Shown here: positions 45,724 through 55,200 of the stretch, piece after piece
Layout of the letters: each line of letters starts with the position of its first letter
Position numbering within the stretch: the first letter of the stretch is position 1
DNA from: Cetobacterium sp050033475
GTDB taxonomy: Bacteria > Fusobacteriota > Fusobacteriia > Fusobacteriales > Fusobacteriaceae
Assembly (NCBI RefSeq): GCF_050033475.1
Contig: NZ_CP188319.1
Location: 1,116,001-1,180,000, forward strand
Direction of reading: 5' to 3'
DNA length: 64,000 nucleotides
The notes under the pieces: model-generated
Seen by the model: only the letters and a program-made list of their open reading frames with translations
What the model was told of the DNA's origin: nothing
The model's database searches: none
Position numbers and translations under genes: made by a program

Positions 45724-46449
45724 ATGAAAATAAATATTTTAACTTTATTTCCAGAATTTTTTAACTCTTTTAAGGAACATAGTATAGTAAAGAGAGCTGT
45801 TGAAAGAGAACAAGTGGAAATAAATATAGTTAATATAAGGGATTTTGCCGAAGGAAAACATAAACAATGTGACGATATGCCTTTTGGAGGAGGGGCTGGA
45901 ATGGTTATGAAGCCAGAACCTCTATGTAAGGCTATAGATTCTGTGGGAGGAAAGGTACTTTATACATCTCCTCAAGGTAGAAAATTTGATCAAAAATTTG
46001 CAGTGGAACTTTCAGAATTGGAAGAAATAACCATTGTAGCTGGTCATTATGAAGGAATAGATGAAAGAGTAGTTCAAAGTAGGATAGATATGGAAGTATC
46101 TCTTGGGGATTTTGTATTAACAGGAGGAGAATTACCAGCAATGGTAATCTCAGATGCAATTATAAGATTAGTACCAGGAGTTATAAAGAAGGAATCCTAC
46201 GAAAATGATTCATTTTTTAATGGTCTTTTAGATTATCCACACTATACAAGACCTGCAGAATATGAAGGAATAAAAGTCCCAGATGTATTAATGTCAGGTC
46301 ATCATAAAAATATAGATGAGTGGAGATTAAAAGAAAGTTTAAAAAGAACCTATTTGAGAAGAAGAGATCTACTAAAGAATAGAGAATTTTCTAAATTAGA
46401 AAAGAAGTTGATGGATGAAATCAAAAAGGAGCTAAAAAATGATATTTAA
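45724..46449 (+). CDS. trmD: tRNA (guanine(37)-N1)-methyltransferase
   Basis: 241 residues. Motifs: MKINILTLFPEFFNSF, DMPFGGGAGMVMKPEP, SLGDFVLTGGELPAM and LDYPHYTRP. TrmD methylates G37 of several tRNAs and prevents frameshifting; catalytic Asp is probably in GDFVLTGGEL. Its end overlaps the next start by 11 bases. Confidence 0.97.
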   Translation: MKINILTLFPEFFNSFKEHSIVKRAVEREQVEINIVNIRDFAEGKHKQCDDMPFGGGAGMVMKPEPLCKAIDSVGGKVLYTSPQGRKFDQKFAVELSELEEITIVAGHYEGIDERVVQSRIDMEVSLGDFVLTGGELPAMVISDAIIRLVPGVIKKESYENDSFFNGLLDYPHYTRPAEYEGIKVPDVLMSGHHKNIDEWRLKESLKRTYLRRRDLLKNREFSKLEKKLMDEIKKELKNDI

Positions 46450-46957
46450 ATTGGGAAATCATGTGCCTAAAATAGGTGAAAATAATTATATAGCTGAAAG
46501 TGCTAGTGTTATTGGAGAAGTTGAAACTGGAAAAAATGTTTCTATTTGGTTTTCAGCTGTTTTAAGAGCAGATATGAGTAAAATTATAATTGGAAATAAT
46601 TCTAATGTACAGGATAATTGTACTTTACATGGTGATACAAATTATCCAACAATAGTTGGTGAAAATGTGACTATAGGTCATAATTGTGTGGTACATGGAT
46701 GTTCAGTAGGAGATAATTCAATTATAGGAATGGGTTCAACTATTTTAAATGGAGCAGTGATTCCTAAAAATTGTTTAGTAGCTGCTGGTGCAGTGGTAAC
46801 AGCTAAATTAATTGCAGAGGAAGGATCTTTAATAGGTGGAGCTCCTGCAAAGGTTATAAAAAAATTATCCGAAGAGAATGTGGAATATTTGAAATATGCT
46901 AAGGATGTATATATAGAAAAAATAGAAAAATATAAAGATTTAGAAAGAATAGGATAG
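46439..46957 (+). CDS. Gamma-carbonic-anhydrase-like hexapeptide-repeat protein
   Basis: 172 residues of left-handed beta-helix repeats (VIGEVETGKNVSIWFSAVLR, IIIGNNSNVQDNCTLHGD, IGHNCVVHGC). Metal His residues are in LHGD, IGHN and VVHG as in CamH/YrdA proteins. Such proteins bind zinc; carbonic anhydrase activity is often absent or undetected. Placed between trmD and a second SPOUT methyltransferase gene. Confidence 0.88.
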   Translation: MIFKLGNHVPKIGENNYIAESASVIGEVETGKNVSIWFSAVLRADMSKIIIGNNSNVQDNCTLHGDTNYPTIVGENVTIGHNCVVHGCSVGDNSIIGMGSTILNGAVIPKNCLVAAGAVVTAKLIAEEGSLIGGAPAKVIKKLSEENVEYLKYAKDVYIEKIEKYKDLERIG

Positions 46958-46965
46958 TGAGAAAA

Positions 46966-47529
46966 ATGAGAAAAGCAGTTTATTTAGGTTTAGTTCATTC
47001 ACCAGTTTATAATAAAAGAGGAGATATTGTATGTACATCGGTTACAAATTTTGATATTCATGACATTTCAAGAACTTGTAGAACTTACGATGTAAATCAA
47101 TATCATATTATTGTATCAGTTGACGCACAAAAAAAATTAACAGAAAGAATTATAGGATACTGGCAAGAGGGAATGGGTGCTGGTTATAATAAAGATAGAG
47201 AAGAAGCTTTTGGAAGAACGAGAGTTTATGAATCAATTGAGAAAAGTATTGCAGAAATAGAAGCTAGAGAAGGAAAAAGACCGGCAATCATAACGACTTC
47301 AGCTAAAACTTTTGAAAACTCAATAGGTTATAAAGCTCTTTCAGAAAAAATATTTGAGGATGATAGACCTTATTTATTATTATTTGGAACTGGATGGGGA
47401 TTAATAGATGAAGTGATGGCAATGTCAGATTATATATTAGAACCAATTAGAGGAACAGCTGAATACAATCACTTATCAGTAAGATCAGCAGTGTCAATTA
47501 TATTAGATAGATTACTAGGAGAAAATTAA
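46966..47529 (+). CDS. TrmD-related SPOUT RNA methyltransferase
   Basis: I favour ATG 46966; GTG 46957 is possible. 187 residues. It fits the 'tRNA m1G methyltransferase-like' family (Methyltrn_RNA_4): KAVYLGLVHSPVYNKRG at the N-terminus, YLLLFGTGWGLIDEVM at the knot and EYNHLSVRSAVSIILDRLLG at the end. RNA target is unknown. It is in the trmD cluster, so the target is probably tRNA or rRNA. Confidence 0.82.
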   Translation: MRKAVYLGLVHSPVYNKRGDIVCTSVTNFDIHDISRTCRTYDVNQYHIIVSVDAQKKLTERIIGYWQEGMGAGYNKDREEAFGRTRVYESIEKSIAEIEAREGKRPAIITTSAKTFENSIGYKALSEKIFEDDRPYLLLFGTGWGLIDEVMAMSDYILEPIRGTAEYNHLSVRSAVSIILDRLLGEN

Positions 47530-47556
47530 GCCACGTGACCCGTGGCTATTCTTTTG
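47529..47556 (+). terminator. Intrinsic terminator before polC
   Basis: AGCCACG (47529-47535) pairs with CGTGGCT (47541-47547), followed by a short T-rich run (ATTCTTTT). Confidence 0.65.
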
Positions 47557-47595
47557 CCATAAGTTTCTATTCTAAATTTATAGAATGGAGGAAGA

Positions 47596-50500
47596 ATGAA
47601 AAAAGGTGAAATTAGAATAAAGCCCCAAAGAAATATATTTAAAGACATGGGGATTGATAATATAGATATAAAAGAAATCATATTTAATGAAAGAACTAAA
47701 GAAATGAACATGTTTTGTGTTGTTTCAAGTCCAAAGGATTTAAAAGAATTGGACAAGGCTTACGAAAATTTAAAGAAAAAATTTGGTTCAGAATTAGAAA
47801 TAGATTTTAAAATAGAATATTTAAATAAGGAAATTAGTAAGGAAGAGTTTTTAGAGATAGTAGAAAAAGTAATAGATAGTTTGAAAAGAATAAATGCTAT
47901 TTCAAGATCTTTTTTATATTTATATAGAGTTCATGTGGGAAATAAAGAGATAAATATTGAATTAAAAAATGAATTAGCAGTTGAAACATTATATAGTTCA
48001 GGTATAGATGTAAGATTAGAAACTATATTAAGAAATTATGGAATAGAAGGTTATACTGTAAAATTTGTCTCTGGTGATTTTACATCTGAAATTAATAATT
48101 TTGAAAATGAAAAGGAAACTGTATTTTTAAAATTAAATGAAAAAATGGATGAAGAATTAGAAGCTTTAAAGAAAGAAGAGAAAAAACCAAAGGATGAAGA
48201 AGTTATAAAACCAGCTAAGGGGTATAGTCCTAACAGTGGTGGTGGAAATAAAAAAAGAGAAATAAAAGGTAATAGTATAACTATTGAAGAATTTAGAGAA
48301 CTTATTGAAAATGAAATTGCTGTTGTTGAGGGAGAAGTATTTGCAATAAATTCAAGAGAATTAAAAAGTGGAAAATATTTAATAACATTTAGAATAACAG
48401 ATAAAAATGATTCTATAACAGCAAAGATATTTGTGGATAAGGCTGAAGATGCCAATATAAAAGTTGGAGAGTATATTAAAGTAAGTGGTAGAAAGCAAAT
48501 AGATAGATTTGAAGAAAATGAAGAGATAATAATGATCAGTAGTATCAATAAAATAGATAGAGAAACAGAGAAAAAAGTAGATAAGGCTGAGAAAAAAATG
48601 GTAGAACTTCATACTCACAGTAAGATGAGTGAGATGGTTGGAGTTACTGATATAAAAGATTTAGTAAACAGAGCTATTGAGTTTGGACATACAAGTATGG
48701 CCATAACAGATTACGCTGTGGCTCACTCTTTCCCATTTGCATATAAGGCTGCAAAGGGTAAGGATATAAAAATAATTTTTGGATGTGAAATGTATGTGGT
48801 AGATGATACTGCTCCTATGGTAAAAAATCCAAAAAATATTAAAATTACAGAGGATACATATGTGGTATTTGACTTGGAAACCTGTGGTCTTAATTCTCAT
48901 GAAAATGAAATTATAGAAATAGGTGCTGTAAAAATGCAGGGGACAAGAATTGTGGATAGATATTCTCAATTGGTAAATCCTAAGAAGCCAATACCTAAAA
49001 AGATTCAAGAAATAACAAGTATCAGTAATGAAATGGTTATGAATATGCCAACAATAGAAGAAGTATTGCCGAAGTTTATGGAATTTGTTGGGGATGCAAC
49101 AATGGTTGCACATAATTCAACATTTGATATGAGTTTCATAAGAAGAGATGTTAAAAAGATCATGGGAATAGATTATGATCCAACTGTTATAGATACTTTA
49201 CAAATGGCAAGAGATTTATTTCCTGAGTTAAGAGGATATGGTTTAAATAGAATTACTAAACATTTAGGAGTAGCTTTAGAAAATCACCATAGAGCGGTTG
49301 ACGACTCCCAAGCTACAGCAAATATGTTTACTATATTTTTAGAAAAATATTTAGATAAAGGAATTGAAAATCAGCAAGATATTACAGGAGCTATTCCATT
49401 AAATTATCAAAAACAAGATACATTCAATGTTATGGTTTTAGTAAAAGATTTAGTAGGATTAAAAAATATTTATAAATTAATATCTGAGGCTCATATACAA
49501 TATTATGGAAATAAAAAACCAAGAATTCTTAAATCTATTTTACAAGAAAATAGAGAGGGATTAATTTTAGGAGCACCAATGACAATGCATTTTATGAACG
49601 GAGGAGAGATACCAGATTATTATTTATCCTATGATTTTAAAATGTTAGATAAAGCAATGGATTTCTATGATTATATTGAGTTACAACCAAATATTGCCTA
49701 TAGTGAATTATTAGATGAAGATGAAACAGGAACTATAAAAGACTATAAAGCCATTGAAGAAATGAATAAATATGTATATAAAAAAGCTAAGGAAAAAGGG
49801 AAAATAGTTACAGGAACCTCAAATGTTCATTATTTAGAAAAAGAACAGGCGAAAATAAGAAGTATACTTTTATATGGAAGCGGAAGCGTATTTAGAAAAA
49901 ATCAATATATGGTTGATAATGGTTTCTATTTTAGAACTACTGATGAGTTACTAGAAGAGTTTTCATATTTAGGGGAAGATATTGCCAAGGAAATTGTAGT
50001 AGAAAATACAAATTTAATAAGTGATTCTATAGAAAAAGTACAGCCTATTCCAAATGGTTTTTATCCACCAAAAATAGACAATGCAGAAAATATTGTTAGG
50101 GATATGACCTATGAAAAAGCCTATGAAATTTATGGAAATCCTTTGCCTGAAATAGTAGAGCAAAGATTAGAAAGAGAATTGAAAGCAATTATAGGAAATG
50201 GATTCTCAGTATTGTATTTATCAGCTCAAAAACTTGTAAAAAGATCCCTTGATAATGGTTACTTAGTAGGATCTAGAGGATCAGTAGGATCTTCCTTAGT
50301 GGCATATATGATGGGAATTACAGAGGTTAATGCTTTATATCCACACTATTTATGCTTAGATGAAGGATGTAAACATTCTGAATTTATTGAAAGAGAAGGA
50401 GCAGGAGTTGACTTACCTGAAAAAACTTGTCCAAAATGTGGAAAGTTAATGAAAAGGGATGGACACTCAATACCGTTTGAAGTATTTATGGGATTCAATG

Positions 50501-51942
50501 GAGATAAGGTACCAGACATTGACCTAAACTTCTCTGGAGAATATCAATCGGAAATTCATAGATATTGTGAGCAATTATTTGGTAAGGAAAATGTATTTAA
50601 AGCAGGAACTATTTCAACCTTGGCAGAAAAAAATGCTGAAGGTTATGTAAGAAAATTCTTTGAAGAACATGATAAGGTTGTGGGAAAAGCTGAAATTATT
50701 AGATTAGCTAAGCAGGTTGAAGGAGCTAAGAAAACAACTGGTCAGCATCCAGGAGGAATGATTGTTGTCCCTCAAGGAAATTCCATCTATGAATTTTGTC
50801 CTGTGCAAAAACCTGCCAATGATCAAAGTAGTGACTCCATAACAACACATTATGATTACCATGTAATGGATGAACAATTGGTAAAACTAGATATTCTAGG
50901 GCATGATGACCCTACAACTATAAAGTTATTACAGGAATATACAGGAGTGGATATTTATACAATTCCTCTGGCAGATCCAGCAACGGTAAAATTATTCTCT
51001 AGTACAGAATCATTAGGAGTTACTCCAGAAGATATAAATTCTGTAGTTGGTACTTTCGGAGTTCCAGAATTTGGTACTCATTTTGTAAGACAAATGCTTG
51101 TGGATACAATGCCTACAACCTTTGCAGAACTTGTTAGAATTTCTGGACTATCCCATGGAACAGATGTATGGTTAAATAACGCTCAAGAATTTGTAAGGGC
51201 AGGAAAAGCAACTCTTTCTCAAGTTATTTCAGTTCGTGATGACATTATGAACTTCTTAATAGATCAAGGGTTAGAAAAGGGAACTGCTTTTAAAATAATG
51301 GAATTTGTAAGAAAAGGTCAACCAAGTAAAAATCCTCAACAATGGGAAGATTATTCAAATCTTATGAAGGAGCATAATGTTCCTGAGTGGTATATTGAGT
51401 CATGTAGAAGAATTAAATATATGTTCCCTAAGGGACACGCAGTTGCTTATGTAATGATGGCTATGAGAATAGCTTATTTTAAAGTTCATCATCCATTAGC
51501 TTTCTATGCAGCTTATTTAAGTAGAAAAGTTGAAGATTTTGATTATGAAGTAATGAGAGATATAAGCACTGTAAAAGAAAAAATAGAAGAACTTATGAAG
51601 GAACCAAAGTTAGATGTTAAGAAAAAAGCTCAGCTTGCAGTTTGTGAAATTATAGTTGAAATGAGAGCAAGGGGATTTGAATTTTTAGATATTGATATTT
51701 ATAAATCTCAAGGAAATAGATTTGTAATAGAGGATGGAAAAATAAGAATACCTCTTATGGGACTAAATGGTTTAGGAGCATCGGTTGTGGAGAATATTTT
51801 AAAAGAAAGAGAAATGGGAAGATTTATTTCCTATGAGGATTTCAAAAGAAGAACAAAAATATCTCAAACAACAGTTGATAAGTTAAAAACCTTTAATGCC
51901 ATAGAGTCTCTAAGTGAAACTAATCAAATATCATTGTTTTAA
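47596..51942 (+). CDS. polC: DNA polymerase III PolC-type replicative polymerase
   Basis: 1448 residues, full PolC length. N-terminal domain and OB fold (to about 330) lead into a PHP domain (VELHTHSKMSEM, about 336-347). An inserted 3'-5' exonuclease follows (VVFDLETCGL, about 424) and splits the PHP domain. The zinc cluster has CKHSE and CPKCGKLM. The palm has DIDLNFSG at about 973, then finger and helix-hairpin-helix domains. It is the gap-filling replicase of low-GC bacteria. In the PHP domain the usual TDHA is TDYA. Confidence 0.97.
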   Translation: MKKGEIRIKPQRNIFKDMGIDNIDIKEIIFNERTKEMNMFCVVSSPKDLKELDKAYENLKKKFGSELEIDFKIEYLNKEISKEEFLEIVEKVIDSLKRINAISRSFLYLYRVHVGNKEINIELKNELAVETLYSSGIDVRLETILRNYGIEGYTVKFVSGDFTSEINNFENEKETVFLKLNEKMDEELEALKKEEKKPKDEEVIKPAKGYSPNSGGGNKKREIKGNSITIEEFRELIENEIAVVEGEVFAINSRELKSGKYLITFRITDKNDSITAKIFVDKAEDANIKVGEYIKVSGRKQIDRFEENEEIIMISSINKIDRETEKKVDKAEKKMVELHTHSKMSEMVGVTDIKDLVNRAIEFGHTSMAITDYAVAHSFPFAYKAAKGKDIKIIFGCEMYVVDDTAPMVKNPKNIKITEDTYVVFDLETCGLNSHENEIIEIGAVKMQGTRIVDRYSQLVNPKKPIPKKIQEITSISNEMVMNMPTIEEVLPKFMEFVGDATMVAHNSTFDMSFIRRDVKKIMGIDYDPTVIDTLQMARDLFPELRGYGLNRITKHLGVALENHHRAVDDSQATANMFTIFLEKYLDKGIENQQDITGAIPLNYQKQDTFNVMVLVKDLVGLKNIYKLISEAHIQYYGNKKPRILKSILQENREGLILGAPMTMHFMNGGEIPDYYLSYDFKMLDKAMDFYDYIELQPNIAYSELLDEDETGTIKDYKAIEEMNKYVYKKAKEKGKIVTGTSNVHYLEKEQAKIRSILLYGSGSVFRKNQYMVDNGFYFRTTDELLEEFSYLGEDIAKEIVVENTNLISDSIEKVQPIPNGFYPPKIDNAENIVRDMTYEKAYEIYGNPLPEIVEQRLERELKAIIGNGFSVLYLSAQKLVKRSLDNGYLVGSRGSVGSSLVAYMMGITEVNALYPHYLCLDEGCKHSEFIEREGAGVDLPEKTCPKCGKLMKRDGHSIPFEVFMGFNGDKVPDIDLNFSGEYQSEIHRYCEQLFGKENVFKAGTISTLAEKNAEGYVRKFFEEHDKVVGKAEIIRLAKQVEGAKKTTGQHPGGMIVVPQGNSIYEFCPVQKPANDQSSDSITTHYDYHVMDEQLVKLDILGHDDPTTIKLLQEYTGVDIYTIPLADPATVKLFSSTESLGVTPEDINSVVGTFGVPEFGTHFVRQMLVDTMPTTFAELVRISGLSHGTDVWLNNAQEFVRAGKATLSQVISVRDDIMNFLIDQGLEKGTAFKIMEFVRKGQPSKNPQQWEDYSNLMKEHNVPEWYIESCRRIKYMFPKGHAVAYVMMAMRIAYFKVHHPLAFYAAYLSRKVEDFDYEVMRDISTVKEKIEELMKEPKLDVKKKAQLAVCEIIVEMRARGFEFLDIDIYKSQGNRFVIEDGKIRIPLMGLNGLGASVVENILKEREMGRFISYEDFKRRTKISQTTVDKLKTFNAIESLSETNQISLF

Positions 51943-51952
51943 GGGGGAATAG

Positions 51953-52864
51953 ATGAGTAAAATAAAAAAGGAATATATAGGTGCAGGACTAGTTTCCTTG
52001 GCAGCTACTATGTGGGGGTTTGACGGAATAGTATTAACTCCAAGATTATATCAATTGAATGTGGCATATGTTGTATTTGTTCTTCATTTACTACCATTTT
52101 TAGGAATGAGTTTACTTTTTGGTAAAAGTGAAATAAAGAAAATTGCAAAACTTTCTAAAGCTGATTTAGGTTATTATTTTTTAATAGCATTATTTGGTGG
52201 AAGTATTGGAACTTTAGCCATAGTTAAAGCACTTTTTATTGTTAATTTTAATCACCTGACAGTTGTAACATTACTTCAAAAATTACAACCAGTTTTTGCA
52301 ATTATTTTAGCTAGAATAATTTTAGGTGAAAGAATAAAAAAGAATTTTATATTCTGGGCAATAGTAGCTTTAATAAGTGGATATATTTTAACTTTTGAGT
52401 TTCATTGGCCACAACTTCATGATAGCGAACATATTGGAATAGCGTGTCTATATGCTATTTTAGCTGCATTTTCCTTTGGTAGTTCTACTGTATTTGGAAA
52501 GAGAATTTTAAATAATTCATCTTTCTTAACAGCTATGTACACAAGATATATGTTTACATCTATAATTATGTTTTTTATAGTTTTATTTACTGGAAATTTC
52601 CATTGGTTTGGACAAACAACATCTTTCCAATGGATGATATTTGTAATAATAGGATTAACCACAGGAAGTGGAGCAGTTCTATTATATTATAAGGGATTAA
52701 AATCAATAAAAGCTAATGTTGCAACAATATGTGAATTATGTTTTCCAGTATCTTCAATATTATTTGATTATATTTTTAATGGGCATCTATTAACTCCTAT
52801 TCAAAGTGGAGCTGTTATAATTTTACTATTTTCTATATATAGAATAACAAAAAATCAGAAATAG
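51953..52864 (+). CDS. EamA-family (DMT) transporter
   Basis: 303 residues with ten predicted membrane segments in two EamA repeats (GAGLVSLAATMWGFDGIVLT and GIACLYAILAAFSFGSSTVF). Drug/metabolite transporter superfamily; the substrate is unknown, commonly amino acids or small metabolites. It follows polC after ten bases with a GGGGGAA site, so probably read from the same transcript. Confidence 0.88.
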   Translation: MSKIKKEYIGAGLVSLAATMWGFDGIVLTPRLYQLNVAYVVFVLHLLPFLGMSLLFGKSEIKKIAKLSKADLGYYFLIALFGGSIGTLAIVKALFIVNFNHLTVVTLLQKLQPVFAIILARIILGERIKKNFIFWAIVALISGYILTFEFHWPQLHDSEHIGIACLYAILAAFSFGSSTVFGKRILNNSSFLTAMYTRYMFTSIIMFFIVLFTGNFHWFGQTTSFQWMIFVIIGLTTGSGAVLLYYKGLKSIKANVATICELCFPVSSILFDYIFNGHLLTPIQSGAVIILLFSIYRITKNQK

Positions 52865-52867
52865 TCC

Positions 52868-52896
52868 TTGAAATTTTCCCTCATAATAACTATAAT
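52868..52896 (+). promoter_or_regulatory. Promoter for threonine deaminase gene
   Basis: TTGAAA (52868-52873), exact 17-base spacer, TATAAT (52891-52896). Confidence 0.65.
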
Positions 52897-52960
52897 ATAA
52901 TTGAACTATGCTTTCGGAAAAAATGCAAAAGTTGATAAAACAGGAGGGTAAACAAGTATT

Positions 52961-54169
52961 ATGATGAAGGATTTTGCTTTAGACGACATTAAAAAAGCCC
53001 AAGAAGTTATAAAGGATTCAATAAAAAGAACACCAGTTGTGGAATGTGCATTATTAGAAGATATTACAGGAAATGAAGTATTTTTAAAATTAGAAAATCT
53101 TCAAAAAACAGGTTCTTTTAAAATAAGAGGAGCTTTAAATAAAATTGCTAACTTAACCGAAGAAGAGAAAAAAAATGGAGTTATTGCATCTTCTGCAGGA
53201 AACCATGCTCAAGGGGTAGCTTTAGGAGCAACGGCTCAGGGTATAAAATCAACGATAGTTATGCCTGCTACAGCACCTATGGCGAAAATAGCTGCCACAA
53301 GAAATTATGGAGCTGAGGTTATTCTTGAGGGAACAGTTTATGACGATGCATATAAAAAAGCTTGTGAAATTCAAAAGGAAACAGGAGCAACTTTTTTACA
53401 TCCATTTGATGATAAATTTGTAATGGCAGGACAAGGAACAATAGGTTTAGAAATATTAGATGATATTCCTAATGTAGATGCTGTAATAGTTCCAATCGGT
53501 GGAGGAGGGATTTTAGCTGGGATTTCTAAGGCTATCAAATCAATAAACCCAAATGTTAGAATAATAGGAGTAGAATCAGCTAATGCTGCTTCAATGCTAG
53601 AAGCAATAAAAAGAAATGAAGTTTGCGAAATATGTAGTAAACCTACAATAGCAGATGGTATTGCAGTTAGAAAAGCTGGAAGTTTAACATTCCAAGTAAT
53701 TAAAGAAAATGTAGATGAAATAGTTACTGTAACAGAGGATGAAATAGCTAGAGCAATTTTATTCTTAATGGAAAAAAGTAAAGTTGTAGTTGAGGGAGCA
53801 GGAGCAACACCAGTAGCAGCTTTATTAGCAAAAAAAGTAGATTTATCAAATAAAAAAGTTTGTGCTGTAGTTTCAGGAGGAAATATAGATATAAACTTAG
53901 TTGAAAGAATAATGAATAAAGCTCTAATGTTAGAAGGAAGAAGATATAAATTCTCAATAATTCTATCTGACAAATCTGGAGAATTAAATAAAATAGTTCA
54001 AATATTAAGTTCAAATAATGCTAATATTTTAACTGTAAATCAAACTATGTATGAAGAAGCATTGGAAATAAATAAACAAAAAGCAACTTTTGTTATAGAA
54101 TGTTTTGACATGGATCATAGAAATCTTATAAAAAATAAATTAATAGAAGCAGGATATGAAGTAAAATAG
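52961..54169 (+). CDS. ilvA: Threonine ammonia-lyase (IlvA/TdcB type) with ACT domain
   Basis: 402 residues. The PLP lysine is Lys54 in GSFKIRGALNKI; the phosphate loop is PIGGGGILAGI. A C-terminal ACT domain (about 325-402, ILSDKSGELNKIVQILSS) fits the shorter allosteric class. It deaminates threonine to 2-oxobutyrate. No branched-chain genes are adjacent, so catabolic use is possible. Two ATG codons lie in tandem after AGGAGGG; either may start. Confidence 0.9.
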   Translation: MMKDFALDDIKKAQEVIKDSIKRTPVVECALLEDITGNEVFLKLENLQKTGSFKIRGALNKIANLTEEEKKNGVIASSAGNHAQGVALGATAQGIKSTIVMPATAPMAKIAATRNYGAEVILEGTVYDDAYKKACEIQKETGATFLHPFDDKFVMAGQGTIGLEILDDIPNVDAVIVPIGGGGILAGISKAIKSINPNVRIIGVESANAASMLEAIKRNEVCEICSKPTIADGIAVRKAGSLTFQVIKENVDEIVTVTEDEIARAILFLMEKSKVVVEGAGATPVAALLAKKVDLSNKKVCAVVSGGNIDINLVERIMNKALMLEGRRYKFSIILSDKSGELNKIVQILSSNNANILTVNQTMYEEALEINKQKATFVIECFDMDHRNLIKNKLIEAGYEVK

Positions 54170-54177
54170 CAGAACAG

Positions 54178-54214
54178 TAAACCGTAGGATAATAATTCTA
54201 CGGTTTTTTTTAAA
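54178..54214 (+). terminator. Intrinsic terminator after ilvA
   Basis: AACCGTAG pairs with CTACGGTT around GATAATAATT, followed by eight T. Confidence 0.88.
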
Positions 54215-54228
54215 GGAGGTTGAAATTG

Positions 54229-54741
54229 ATGAAAGAGATATATTTAGGTGGAGGATGTTTTTGGGGTATGGAAGCATATTTCAAAAGAGTAAAGGGAATA
54301 TTAGACACAAAAGTTGGATATGGAAATAGTTGTGTATTAAATCCATCCTATAGAGATGTATGTTCTGGAGAAACGGGAGCTGTAGAAGCTCTGTATGTTA
54401 AATATGATGAAAATGTAATGCCTTTAGAAAGAATTTTATATCATTTTTTTCAAAATATTAACCCTACGACACTGAATAGACAGGGTAATGATATTGGAAC
54501 TCAATATAGAAGTGGAATTTATTATATTGATGAGAAGGATTTACCAATAATTAATGATTATTTATTAAAAGAAAGTAAAAAATATTCAAATAAAATTGTG
54601 ACCGAAGTAAAAAAAATGGAAAATTTTTATCCTGCAGAGGAATATCATCAAAGTTATTTAGAAAAAAATCCAGAGGGATATTGTCATAATTTGGGAGCTA
54701 TTTTAGATTTGAAAAAAACTGAAGATTATAAAGAGGTGTAA
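54229..54741 (+). CDS. msrA: Peptide methionine-S-sulfoxide reductase MsrA
   Basis: ATG 54229 lies eight bases after GGAGGT; 170 residues. Catalytic Cys10 in GGGCFWGMEAYF, then KVGYGN and GDIGTQYRSGIYY-type motifs (NDIGTQYRSGIYY). It reduces the S form of methionine sulfoxide. A GYCHN tail offers a second Cys that may recycle the enzyme. msrB follows after three bases. Confidence 0.95.
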   Translation: MKEIYLGGGCFWGMEAYFKRVKGILDTKVGYGNSCVLNPSYRDVCSGETGAVEALYVKYDENVMPLERILYHFFQNINPTTLNRQGNDIGTQYRSGIYYIDEKDLPIINDYLLKESKKYSNKIVTEVKKMENFYPAEEYHQSYLEKNPEGYCHNLGAILDLKKTEDYKEV

Positions 54742-54744
54742 TCT

Positions 54745-55200
54745 ATGAAAGATTTTACAAATTTTAAGAAACCTAGTGATGATGAATTAAAAGAAAAATT
54801 ATCTGCAACAGAATATAGTGTAACTCAAAAAAATGGAACAGAAAAACCCTTTGAAAATGAGTACTATGAAAACAAAGAGCCAGGAATATATGTAGATATA
54901 GTTTCAGGAGAGCCACTATTTGCATCTATAGATAAATATGATTCTGGATCTGGATGGCCTAGTTTTACTAGACCAATAGCTCCAGAAAATATAATAACTA
55001 AAATTGACAGGGGATTCTTCATGACTAGAGTTGAAGTCCGTAGCAAACATGGAGATTCACATCTAGGTCATGTATTTACAGATGGACCGGCACCTACATA
55101 CGAAAGATATTGTATGAACTCAGCAGCTTTAAGATTTATTCCAAAGGACAAATTGGCTCAAGAGGGATATGAGGAATATTTGAAGCTTTTTCGACCATAG
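54745..55200 (+). CDS. msrB: Peptide methionine-R-sulfoxide reductase MsrB
   Basis: 151 residues. Catalytic Cys123 in RYCMNSAALRF; substrate region DSGSGWPSFTRPI and HLGHVF. The zinc Cys pair of many MsrB enzymes is Asp51 and Ser54 here, and the usual recycling Cys (GCGW) is Ser69. So this is a zinc-free, single-Cys form that needs another reductant. Its 3' end overlaps the convergent symporter gene by 65 bases. Confidence 0.95.
   Translation: MKDFTNFKKPSDDELKEKLSATEYSVTQKNGTEKPFENEYYENKEPGIYVDIVSGEPLFASIDKYDSGSGWPSFTRPIAPENIITKIDRGFFMTRVEVRSKHGDSHLGHVFTDGPAPTYERYCMNSAALRFIPKDKLAQEGYEEYLKLFRP

Noticed and set aside
47526..47756. 76-codon minus-strand frame at the polC start
   Set aside because: It runs through the terminator hairpin and the polC N-terminus, with no ribosome site of its own.
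48051..49113. Several long minus-strand frames inside polC
   Set aside because: They lie within a clear, full-length PolC and show no family similarity or ribosome sites.
53371..54014. Overlapping minus-strand frames of 200 and 88 codons inside ilvA
   Set aside because: Antisense to conserved threonine deaminase coding sequence; composition is a codon mirror.
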